Below the pieces are notes generated by a model. That model had not been told where the DNA came from, searched no databases, and saw nothing but the letters and a program-made list of their open reading frames with translations. Source: Armigeres subalbatus (lineage: Eukaryota; Arthropoda; Insecta; Diptera; Culicidae). From it: a DNA stretch of 64,000 nt. Both the position numbers and the translations under genes were made by a program. Location of the stretch: contig NC_085140.1 in assembly GCF_024139115.2 (NCBI RefSeq), positions 332,999,953 to 333,063,952 of the forward strand, in the 5' to 3' direction. Positions 33,701 to 45,700 of the stretch are shown here, in pieces (the first letter of the stretch is position 1; the number at the start of each line of letters is the position of its first letter).

Positions 33701-36700
33701 GGCATTTCTGCAGTACTTGGCGAATGGCGAACACATGGTCCGTGGTGGAGCGTTCGCCCATAAAACCCGCCTGGTACTGCCCCACGAACTCCCTTGCAGT
33801 TGGTGCTAGTCGACGGCATAAAATTTGGGAGAGTACCTTGTAGGCGGCGTTCAGCAATGTGATTGCGCGGTAGTTGCTACAATCTAGCTTATCGCTTTTT
33901 TTGTAGATGGGACACACGACACCTTCCATCCACTCCTGCGGCAAAACTTCCTCCTCCCAAATCTTGGTAACGACCCAGTGCAGCGCTCTAGCCAGTGCCT
34001 CACCACCGTGTTTAAATAGCTCTCCTGGTAGTTGGTCAACCCCAGGGGCTTTGTTGTTCTTCAGCCGGCCAATCTCCTCCTGGATTTCCTGGAGATCCGG
34101 AGCCGGTAAAATTATGTCCTGCGCGCTTTCTCCCAGGTCCATCACCATACCGCCATCTTCGTCTGCCACATCGCCATTCAGGTGTTCTTCGTAGTGCTGC
34201 CGCCACCTTTGGATCACCTCACGCTCGTTCGTAAGAAGGTTCCCGTTTATGTCCTTGCACATATCAGGCTGTGGCACGTGGCCCTTACGTGAACGGTTTA
34301 ACTTCTCATAGAACTTTCGTGTGTTATTAGCGCGGTACAGTTGTTCCGTCTCTTCACGATCTCGATCTCTTCCTGCTGGCGCTTTTTCCTCCGGAAAATC
34401 GAGTTTTATCTGTTCCGCGTCCGTTGATAACGTGCCTCGTTCGCCCTCGTGCGGTGTTGCAGCAATCTCGCCCATGCTGCATTCTTCTCTTCCACTAACT
34501 GCTCACATTCGCCGTCATACCAGCCGTTTCTCTGATCCGGGGGCATCGTGCCAAGTGCAGCGGTTGCAGTGCTACCAATGGCGGATGGAATATCTCTCCT
34601 GCCATCTTCAAGAGATGCTGCGCCTAGCTGCTTTTCCGTTGGGAGTGCCACTTCCAGTTGCTGCGCGTAATCTTGGGCTAGTCTACCGTCTTGTAGCCGC
34701 CCAATGTTAAGCCGACTTCGACGCGTGTTGTACACCGTCGAGAGTTTTGAGCGCAGGCATACTGCAACGAGGTAGTGGTCGGATTCAATATTCGCACTGC
34801 GGTAAGTGCGGACGTTCGTGATGTCGGAGAAGAATTTACCGTCGATTAGAACGTGGTCGATTTGGTTTTCCGTTTCTTGGTTAGGTTATCTCCATGTGGC
34901 CTTGTGGATATTTTTGCGGGGAAGGAAGGTGCTTCGGACTACCATTCCGCAGGAGGTTGCAAATTTTTTGCATCGTTGGCCGTTGTCATTCGATACGGTG
35001 TGCAGACTATCCGGTCCGATGACCGGTCTATACATTTCCTCCCTTCCTACCTGTGCGTTCATGTCACCGATGACGATTTTGACGTCCCGCAGTGGGCATC
35101 CATCGTATGTCTGCTCCAGCTGTGCATAGAACGCTTCTTTCTCGTCGTCGGGTCTCCCTTCGTGTGGGCAGTGCACGTTGATGATGCTATAGTTGAAGAA
35201 ACGGCCTTTAATCCTCAACTTGCACATCCTTGCGTTGATTGGCTGCCACCCAATCACACGTTGGCGCATCTTACCCAGCACAGCTTTGGTAGAAGGTAGC
35301 CGCTCGATGCCCGCTTTTCCACACTTTCTGTTCTGTCCAGCAAATCTCCTGCAGCGCCACGACGTCGAAGTTGCGGGGATGTAATTCATCGTAGATCATC
35401 CTGTCGCAACCTGCGAAACCTAGCGACTTGCAATTTTATGTTCCAAGCTTCCAATCGTGATCTTGTATCCGTCGCCTAGGTCTTTGCCGATTATATCGAG
35501 TCGCATTGTCTCTTATATTGTTCGTAATGATTGGTTTTCCAGGCGGCTTATTGGGCCTGCGCAAACCTCCTGTCTCGTCGGAGGGCCGTCGTGTCAGGGC
35601 TGTTTAGCGTCCCACCTAACACCAGGACTTGGGCTTGTGCGCTTTGAGCGGCACACGGTCGCTTTGGTGGGGCCTACTTGCGGATACATGCAGCTTTTTA
35701 TAGAAGTTTAACAGGGTCCACTGTCAAACCCCACCACATCCTAGGCAAGCGCCACAACTCGCAGATGGCCTGGGGAGGAATCGCCAAGCCCTTGGACATA
35801 GTCCCTGCTGCCCCCCGTGCGTCAATCTACAGTTGGAATTAACATTCATAGCGGTGGTGAGCGGTTTGTGGTCGGTAAAAATGGTGAAATTTCTCCCTTC
35901 CAGAAAATATGGGAAACATTTGACCGCCATCTTCATGGCCGTTAGCTCACGCCCAAAAGTTGAGTATTTACGTTGCGATTCCGAGAACTTTTCGGAATAG
36001 AAGCCTAGCGGTTGCCATGATGTTCCAGAGAATTGCTGTAGAACGGCTCCAGCTGCTGAATTCGAAGCATCAATCATTAAAGCCAATGGCTTTCTCGAAT
36101 CGGGATAGTGTAACAAAACTGAATCCGCCAAAGATTTTTTACAACGCTCAAAAGCAAGTCGGGAGGATTCGCTCCAGTGTAGCTTCCTTGTGTCGTTCTT
36201 CTTATTGTCAGGGATCATTTTGCGAGGCTCTAACTGCGGGTCAAGGACCACACCCACCTTGATTTCTGATAGCAATCTGAATAAGGATTTCAAAAGAAAA
36301 ACATGAGTATCACTAGTGTCCAATCTACGAAGTACACCGTAACTATGCTATGCATTGATGACCAAGCCATACTTTCGCAAACGCTCGAACATAATTCTAA
36401 CGGGTTGTTCATGTTCTTCAGAATTGGATGATGCAATACAGACAACATCTATGAACACAATTACAAAATGCAAGTCGCTTAACACCTTGTTCGTATATCT
36501 CTGGAACGTCTGGCTAGCGTTACAGAGACCGAACTACATGCGCGTGAACTCGAAAAGGCCGAAAGGTGTGATTACCGATTACTCCTACCGGGGTCCAGAA
36601 TTATATGCGGAAAACTAGGGGGTCACGATAATTCTTACTTTTTTTCAACAATGCTTACAATAAACCACCTGTCTGTAATGTTCACAGATGTGTCAGGGTG

Positions 36701-39700
36701 TTATAGACCTGTGCGCTGAAGTATTTGTGAATGGCGGCGGCGTAAGGCTATTTTTACTCCGGCGGCGGCGGCGTCGGCGGCGTCACGCCGTAAGCAATGT
36801 TCGGCGGCGGCGTGAATCGGCGTGGAGAATTTTGAGCTGAGAAAAAAAATCACGCAGCAAGGCATATCATGCTTCTTATGAATTTTAGGGTTTTTTGTAC
36901 AATTGCTAGCTACAGTCATACTTATGGGGGGAACATCCTAATAGCTATAGCCTGTATCTCCACAGCAAAAGTGTACATTATTACATCATCCACTAGGACA
37001 TTTCCGCATCACAGCACATGAGTTCATTGGAAAGTACTTCGGATGTAAATCCAGAAATTCGTGTGGAAATTCTTCAAGATATTCCTCAGAAAATTCGAGA
37101 AAGGAATTCTAAGAATTAATTTAGAATTTCCCCAATGAATTCCTCCAGAACTTCCACCAAGAATTCTTTCCGAAATTTCTTCAAAAGTTCCTTTATGATT
37201 TTCCTTCTACTTTTGGGGATTGCTTCGGAAATTCTTTTACGGAGTCTTTTGGGAATTTCTTAAGTAATTTATTCGAAACTATTTTTAAGGATTCCTTTGA
37301 AAATTCCTTTAAGAATTCCTTTAAGAGTTTTAGGAATACATTCGAAAATCCATTTAGGAGAAAACCTTCGGAATTTGATTTAGGATTTTTGTTTCGAAAT
37401 TTTTTCAGGAATTTCTAGAAAAAATCGTCCAGTAATTCCTCAAAAAAAAATCTTTGGAAACTCTAGGAAGGTATTTTCGGTATTCTTTCGAAATTTCCCT
37501 CTGGAATTTATTTAGAACTTTCTTCAGGACTTCTTTCCGAATTTCTTATAGGAATCCCTTCGGATATTCCTTTGGCAGCTTCCTGTAGACCTTCGAAAAT
37601 TTCCATTTTCAATTACTTTAAGAATTCTTTCGGGAATTTCTTCAGAAATTCTATTGGAAAAACTTCGGAAATTTTGTTTGTAAATTCCTTCATTTTTTTC
37701 AACCGTTGTTCAAGTGTTTTTTAATTGAAAATAAGTTTAATACCCATTAGAAATTTCCCCTAATTCGAATTCTTTCCGGAACTATTCCTGAAGAAATTTT
37801 GTATGGTTTAGTGAATGAATTTTATAAAGACTTTCTAGAGGAAGTTCCAGAGGAATTTCTGAAAATATTACAAATGCCTTTCCTGAGGGATTTCTGAAGA
37901 AATCCTTTGATGAATGTCCAAATTAATTCCTGGTGGCTTTTTTAAAGAGATTTTTGAATAAATTCCTGGAGGAATTGCCGACTCAATGTTGAAGGAAAAA
38001 CCGAAAAAGAACCTGAAAAGATTTTCGATTTTTAAATGATTTTAAATGAAGGATTATTCGAAGGAAATCCTAAAGTACTTTACAATGGAATTTTAAAAGG
38101 ATTTTCCAAATAGCTATTGGAATTTACATAGAAAATTTCATTTTCTCCAGGAATTTCTAAAAAAATCCGGACAATAGAAAAACAAACTCAGTTATGACTC
38201 TAGAAGCAAAACTAGATGCCAAGAAAAACTCCCAAAATATCGTGATTGCGGATATTCGAATATTCGCAAGAATTTCTTAGGAACTTACTGCAGGAGTTCC
38301 TTCGAAAATTTCTACAAATTTTTTTGTAAATACCTTGAATAATTCTTTAGGAAATACATTCAGGAATTTATTCGGTAAGTCATCAAGAAACTCATTATGG
38401 TATACCTTCAAAAATGCCGTCAAGAATTCGATCGGGAATTTCTCCAGGAATGCCTTTAAAAAACTTCCACAAATGAAACCAATTTTTCTGGAAATTCTTC
38501 AAAAACTCTCCTAATATTAATTCTGATAATTCCATCACGAATTTCTTCAGAAATTGTTTTTTGGAATACCTTTAAAAATTTCTACCCATGTAGATGGGTA
38601 CACTTCCCCACAGTTGTAATGGATTTAACGCGCCCTTCCTCAAAAAAGCCATCTATTGAAAAGCTCAAAAAGATTGCGAATCTATTTATTAGTCTGTTGG
38701 ATTACATTGTTGGAAGGAGATTCTCTCTATCCTTCGGGTTTCGCGTAAGTATCTCTGCTCACGGGTCCGCCACCCTCATTTTTGGCCCTTCACACAGCAG
38801 TGCATTGAAAGCAGAATGGCAATTAAATTCGACTGTAATAAGGTACCCCGGGGCAAGTGGGACCTAAAAAAACGCTAGTTCAGCAAAATTGTGAACGCAT
38901 ACTTAGAAAACAGGGTATTTCAGAACATTAACTACAGATACATCATTATATGCTTCCGTTGTTGAAGTCTAGATGTGTTGGAAGCCATTTATTCAATTAC
39001 AAAAATATTTGTAGTGCTAGAAATAAATTTACCTTCAGGACTCACTTACCCCTTCAAACGGGGCAAGTGGGACCTATTCTGTTTTCTACTGTCGAACGAA
39101 ACTATTTTGAGGAATGTAGATAGACTGTTCATATTATTTCAGAGCATAAGTATTTTCGGATCATGGATAGAGATTGGTTACATGTGGACTTTATTTTTGC
39201 AAGAAGAAAGGGGTTATAATGTTAGCAGATATGAAAACAAGACAACAGCCGATTTACTGTTCAGTTGGCTGTTGTCTTGTTTTCCATTAGTTTACTTTTG
39301 TACCAAATGTTGTAGGTGGCAAGGATAAGCAAATGTTTATTCACTTTTCGTACTAATAAATATTTCTCTGTTTAGAACACAAATTATAATTATTAAATAA
39401 ATCAGTACTTCAAAAGAAACGTTTTTATTCAGGCGATGTGCAGTGTTTTTAATTTGTAACAGAACAAAAGTTTCAATTTATGTGTTACGCACTATATTTA
39501 TCTGAGAATCTGATGCGAAGTTTGAAAATAACAATACACAAAGACAAATCCTGTGGACCTATTGTAGAATAAATAGATTGTTTGCATTGTAAACGGAAGA
39601 ATATCGCATCATAGTTATAGCCATTGCTCTTCTTCATTTGGGAGATAACTTATTATTATTATAGCCTATTCAGATTGGGCTATTTATGACTTTGTTAAGT

Positions 39701-42700
39701 GAGAGGGTATCCAATTATTACGAGGTGTTCAGACTGCAGCAAGATAATATATCTTGACGTTTCCATGTTTCCTCATTTGCACGCTAATACAGGGTTGAAT
39801 TCAAGGAGAGTTTTAAAATTTAATTTGCGAAATCAAGCATTTGTGTGACGACAATCGAACATTTTTCTGAACAAAGTTTCTACTATGTAGTTCTAAATTT
39901 TAAAAAAATATGAAAAGGATTTTCGAAGAATATTTGAAGCTCTCATTAAGGATAATGAGCGAAGCTAATGAATGTAATTAGTTGGGTGCGCCGTTCTTCG
40001 GGGAATCAGACTATTCCTCAATTTATTTTTAAGTTTAAAAAGTATTTTGATTCTGTACTATGATCGAACGGAGATTTGATAGAAAAATTTAGATACTTTT
40101 GGGAATTCTCAAAAATAAATAAAAAAAGGACGATTGGACCAATTTTCAAGAAATATTATCGAACTAAAATGTATTTCCACCAGTATCTCCATGTATGAAG
40201 GGCAACTCAGCAATTTAATTATTTTTTTTCAAAAATGGAAACTGAACCATGGCGTTCTACTCGAAAATCAATGGTACAGCTTCTAATAAAATCGAATCGT
40301 GTGAATGTGATATAATTTGAACTGGATTTTGGATGAATTAATGCATATACATCCTTTATATATATATACATCCCATTATATATACATCCCATTCAAATCG
40401 TACAGTTGTCCCACGTGAAAAATGTTGAAATTCAAAGTATATTAAGCCATTCAAGGAGCAGAATTGAAACAATTTATGAAATCATGTTTATTCATCAAAT
40501 ATATTCGTTTTACAATCATTCCTACGTTTTAAATTGTCTTCCGCATTGGCCCTTGAACTTTGAAAATTTATTCGATTTGTTCTATTGAATCTAGGTTTAA
40601 GTTAAATACTTCATGTTAATTCTAGAGAGCATCTGTTTTTTAAACAATTCATGTTGAATAAGTGGAGAATAAATAATTATCATCATTATTTTTCATCATA
40701 TAAAATGCTTTCCACGAAACCATCACAATCCGAGTTATTCTTCAGCGCTCAGAAGATTTCCATCTAACTTGCATTCGACCCTGCTGCGACAGAGAGAGCA
40801 TGACTGTCAACTACGAAACGAAATGATAACAGAGAGAATTTTCTCTCTGGCAAAGAGAGCGTGACGCTTGTCAGTTTTGTTTTGTTGAATTTCTCCCTGC
40901 ATCCCAGTTAGAACGAAAGCTCTCTCGTAATAATTGTTCGTAATAAATTCTTTCTGACTCTTTTTAGCGGGTATCTTTTGACAGCGCAAAATGTATGGAA
41001 TATTACGTAAATAATGACATCATAAAGCGTATTTACCCTGAAACGCCAATTATTATGTCATTAATGGCGTAATCTGAATAGGCTATTACAGAATGCAAAA
41101 TACACATTTGTTAATTAACTGTACAATACTTTTTAACATCGAAATCCAACTGCAACTGATTCAGATCCATATGATATATGAATGACGAAGTTATTTCTCA
41201 CTAGACCCATTGGCGTAACTACAGGGGGGCTATAGCCCCACCTAGAACTAAATTAGCCCCCCCTAGAATTTTTGCCACTTTGCATGAAAATTGTACACAC
41301 GAAAAAACACGAAAAACAGTACGCTCCCTTGATTCTCCAGCGCCAGATATCATTAATTAAGGAAACACAAAAACAAACCCAATTTCTAAAATTTTGATTG
41401 GATAAAGAAAGTTCTAGTGGCATACTGGACTGGTCTTAATATTGACACAGCATAAAATGTTGGACAAAAAAATGTTTAAGGAACACAGGATGCTTAGCTT
41501 ATTGGCATATTTCTAAAAAATCCTGATTTAAAATTGGTTTTCTCAGCAAGTATTTAATCTTTAAATATTTTAAAGTTTTTACAGAGTTTTGCGAGTATAT
41601 TTAATTAAACCTAGCATGTTCATAGTTCTTAAAGATGCATGGCTTTTATGAAAGAAATATCAAAAGAATCCTTCCGAAAAAGTGAGAGCCAAATACTACG
41701 TACCATATGTCTGTATCGATCCAGATATTTTGAAAGCATTTTTTTCTTTAGCTTTGAATGGTAATTTGGGGGATTTTTCTGCTACTTCCAGAAAAGCAAA
41801 ATCTAGAGTTTTTGAAAAGAGGTAACAAAAATTTAAATGAGAAAGAATTTGGAATTCTTTGGGATGCATAAAACTCCACAAACAATGTTGAATAAGTTGA
41901 ATAAGCTTATTTTTTAGCTGAACAAGCCAAATTGTGACGAAATAAGCTATTTATCAGCTTCTAATGCTTGTTGGGTAAGCTCATATGTCTTTCTAATCAC
42001 ATAAAGTTTTTCTGGAATCTGACGACAGGAAATTCGTCACTCACACTCAACCTCCTGTGATATAATGGTTCTGAGACGATCCGACAATGCACCTCTCCAA
42101 TCACAGGCAGAATTTTAAAAGAAAATTTCTTTTGTCTTCTCTTGCATCAACGTCAGATGATTTGCCATCCATGGAGAAAAAACTTCTGCAGCGTCGCCAA
42201 GCGATTATGATTCGCACTTTGATGTATGTTCGTCTCGGCTCTACCTACATGTATCTGAGAAAAACCGATTTGTTTTCAATAATTTTTCTTTCCAATTTCA
42301 AACAGAAATAAAATCTGAATTTTGAAAGAAAATATCACTTGACTGCTACTGACGCCAACTTTTCTGCAGCGTTGCTCTCCGACGAGCGTTTGTGATTCTG
42401 ATACTGACGGAAACTTCCTTCAGTACCGCGGGAATGCAACCGACGCCATTGTTTGCTATCAATCCATTCTTTTCATAAAATGCTGGTCCTGAAAATAGTC
42501 GATTTTCAATCCACAATGCGTCTTTTGAATCACTCACAGCAATCAAACGTTAATCCGAATCTTGCGTTAAAAATTCACTGCTGTTGCTGTCCGACGGCCG
42601 CTCGATGATTTTCCGCCAAGACGCTAAAATAAAAGTTCAGCACCGCCACTGATATCCCGAGAACGCAATCGACGCCTAAAAATAACAGATTTTCTTTCCA

Positions 42701-45700
42701 CAAAGCGCTTTTCTAATCACTGATAGAAGCGATAGTCTGAGCATTGCGTGGATATTTCTCTTGAGTACTGCTATTTTCGGCGACGGCCAGCGCATTGCAT
42801 TCTAATCCATTGTTTTTAATAGTTGGGAAAAATCTTAAAGAGTTCGTCGATCGATTGATACCAAAATCTCGAAAATCGGTACTTTTCGTGAAGGTCTCAA
42901 ATTTGAATATCAATATGCAGAATTACTTCCCTATCTTCGCAAAGGACGTAATCCTTTGCGTCAAAAATTAGCCCCCCCTAGAATTTTCCGTTAGTTACGC
43001 CAATGACTAGACAACCATCTAAAAACAGTTAAAATAGCTTTTCGGATATGTTGTTCAAATATGTCCCACTTGCCCCATGTATGTTAAAATACAAGGGCAA
43101 ATAAAAATGGCAGATTTTGGCTTTAATTAAAAATTTCAAATCGTTTTCGATGTCACACAATTATTAAATTGTTCAAAACATTCACTTTCCACATCAATGA
43201 TAAACTTAGAAACGACTATTTAGTTTGAAATCCATTGAAATAAAATAAAAGTAATAGATTTTCTCGGTAGTTTAAAGTCATGATCAAGCAATATCATTAG
43301 TTTGGTGCCTTAAATGGTTTTGATTCCAAATATTTTTGTGTCGGGTGAATTCGTTGATAGTTCTGCTTCATCTTCCTAGAACATTGTAACCATCAAAAAC
43401 GTTCATCGATTCGTCTGGAGTCATAGTACCCACTTACCCCGTATTTTCACTTGCCCCGGGGTACCTTATTGGATGGAGCCGTATGCAGAGCAAGACTCAA
43501 TGCAGGGTGGTGCATAACTACATACATACATACATACCAACTTTTGAAAATTTTCTACAAAATTCCTTCGTACATTATTTTAACAATTCCACTGAAATTT
43601 TCCCAGTTAAGACATTCCATTCCCTCGGAAATTATCTAGTAGTTCTTTAGGAATTTTCTCAGATATTTCCTTCCAAAATGCTAGGACGAATTTTCAAATA
43701 TCTCCGTAATTCCTAGAGAGATTTCCAAAAGAACTCCTAAAGGAATTACCAATATGCTTAATATTCTTAAAGAATTTCTTTGGACATTCCTCCAAGTATT
43801 CCAGGGATTTCTTCAGAAAATCTTCCAGACGGAGATAAATTCCGAAATTCCTCAAGACTAAGAATTTTCTTCAGATATTCCTTCAGAACTTTCTCCAGGA
43901 CTTCCTTCGGACTTTATTTCATGAAAACCAAGAAATTTATTTGAGTATTGTTTATCAAATTAAATCGAAACCGTTATTTTTAGAACAATTCTAGCTATTT
44001 AAGTACAAGGAGAGTGAAGAAAATGTTTAATTTGGTGGGTAACGTACCCCATCGTGCTCCAGCTTCAGAAGCCAAGTTACCATTATTGCATTCTGTAGCC
44101 AAGAAGATCTTGGATGATCTAACATTTAACACGCCAAAGGTATAATAGCTATTTAATTAATGCCTGATAGGTTGCCTTGGTTCGGCAGATGCAAACGCTC
44201 TGCATACTGTGATTTTTGTGTTGGCCAATCATCGGCGTAAAGAACGAAATTCGGCGGCGTGGAGCCAACCGGCGTATGGCGCGCCGCCGACACCTTGATC
44301 GGCGTCGGCGTACGTCAATAAGTGTCGGCGGTGGCGGCGTGGCGCGGCAGCGCACAGGTCTAGAGTGTTACACTTTTACAGATACCCTATTTTTCGGTAG
44401 AACAATTTGAACACAAATTGGCCTTAACATGCACCTCATTGCACCTCTTCTGTCACCTTTTAGTACGCAGCACTCTTCTGCGCAGCATCCGACTTCAAGA
44501 CGAGAATCATCAATGACATACTCACACATGCCAACGAGTTTTTCATCGCTTCTCATGGCCCTCAGTACATCGGCATAACTTTTGCCCTCGGCTTTGACAA
44601 TAATTGCCTCGCCTCTGTCCCTTCGACTACGGCCATTGGAAGCGCCCTTTTGCATACGGGCGTTACCCTTCTTGGCAATCGCTCCTTTCTCTCTCAGCCG
44701 TTGTCTTTGCGGCTTCCTTTTCCGCTCGTTTCGCCTTTTTTAAGGTTCATGATCTCTCTCCACCCTCACCACTCCTTAGCACCCTTTTTTGGTGGGGACT
44801 CTTACCACCGCCGTTCCTTACAGTCGGTCGTTTCCCAATCTTCAATTCGGCCTCCTTCCTGACGTCCGGAGACTGGCTCACTGCCAACTCCTGCTCCTCA
44901 GTAAGTAGACGGTCCGCCTGCGTTGGCAGGGATTGGATTAATGGGAAGGGAGGCAGCCTAGCCATTGACTCACTCGCCGTGTCAGGTCAGTGTCACCCGG
45001 CATTAGTAAGAGTATAATGTCTCGACTGCCAGCCCTCACAGCAAAAACGAAAGCAAAGTCCATTAATGCACGCTGCCAGAACCATTAAATGCTCCCGGGG
45101 TGGGATGTCATATTGCCAGCTTCAGTATTAAGCCGAGCCTGACGATATGACCAAATTTACACCGTTACACACTACTACCGAGTATCTATATCCCAATGTA
45201 ACGGGCAAAGCATCAGGGTGTGAATTAGATAATTGTAAAAACTTACCAAAATCAAGTATTCCAGAATGTAGTTAATCGAACTGGTACACTCCGACAAAGT
45301 CAGCGCACTGGTCAGACTCAGCGTGTTTAAACACTCCGAAAACTGTTTCGCGTCCAGTTCGGCAAATAAATACTGTTTCAGCTTCCCTACGATTCCATTT
45401 CCGAAGATGAATCGCTTTTTGACAAAATTTTGCAGGAATGAAATCGCAATCTTGTGCAGCTTGGGTTGCTTCTTTGTGATCAACAAAGCGAAGGCTAGAT
45501 GAATCACCCCTGGTGTGACCACTTCCATTCCATCCTGGCTGTGTTCAGTCATAATGGCCAAAATGCGTTCCACATCCGGGACCGCACTAGTTTCGATCCT
45601 TCCCCGGCACCAGGCCGATTGTCGACAAAGATCTTTCTCGCTTTCGTTCTCGGCCACCAGTTTGACCAGGAACGACATCACCTGCGAGTGCACCACCTTC

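Larger units (their letters stand above)
32551..35815 (-). mobile_element. Non-LTR retrotransposon copy B (3.27 kb, 5'-truncated in ORF1)
   Basis: On the - strand it starts within ORF1 at 35815 and ends with an AATAATAATAAAATAA tail at 32551. It carries a 14-bp flanking duplication and sits within the RNase H of gypsy 2. It contains APE endonuclease, RT and a 3' region. 5' truncation, an A-rich simple tail and a variable-length duplication are the marks of target-primed reverse transcription. The clade is not settled. The wording of the RT ([17 protein letters not shown]) resembles RTE/CR1-like elements. Confidence 0.92.
26751..36585 (-). mobile_element. Ty3/gypsy retrotransposon 2, 5'-truncated and twice interrupted
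   Basis: On the - strand: RT (36585-36335), RNase H (36330-35830), RNase H tail/spacer (32536-32229), then integrase (27972-27000). Two insertions separate the parts: non-LTR copy B with a 14-bp duplication, and a hAT-like element at 27973-32228. The RT box YxDD is mutated. Gag and protease are absent because the copy is cut at about 36585. It is a different family from gypsy 1, judging by RT and integrase wording. Confidence 0.88.
38837..43470. mobile_element. DNA transposon with 23-bp terminal inverted repeats
   Basis: Both ends read AATAAGGTACCCCGGGGCAA followed by GTG inward, a perfect 23-bp inverted pair (38837-38859 and 43448-43470). The motif GGGGCAAGTGGGACC recurs at 39060, and its complement TCCCACTTGCCCC at about 43063, as subterminal repeats. 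No transposase is recognised. Two other elements are nested within it. Confidence 0.8.
36704..44362. mobile_element. hAT-like composite element (7.66 kb)
   Basis: Perfect 15-bp terminal inverted repeats TAGACCTGTGCGCTG (36704-36718) and its complement (44348-44362). The flanks GGGTGTTA / GAGTGTTA form an 8-bp duplication with one mismatch. Subterminal regions on both sides are rich in GGCGGCGGCGT (36735-36830 and 44240-44345). The empty site is visible in repeat R copy 2 at about 46513. There is no transposase. Three further transposons are nested inside (38837-43470 and two within it). Confidence 0.85.
21718..45246 (-). other. FANCI intron 3 (23.5 kb of nested transposons)
   Basis: Donor GTAAGT at 45246-45241 and acceptor TTTCAG ending at 21718. 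The flanking exons join in phase 0 and the joined protein aligns with human FANCI without a gap, so no exon is expected inside. The contents are listed separately. Nearly all recognisable retroelement coding remnants lie on the same strand as FANCI. Confidence 0.9.

Noticed and set aside
32701..34710. Several + strand ORFs of 80-206 codons
   Set aside because: They are antisense shadows of the copy B RT frame.
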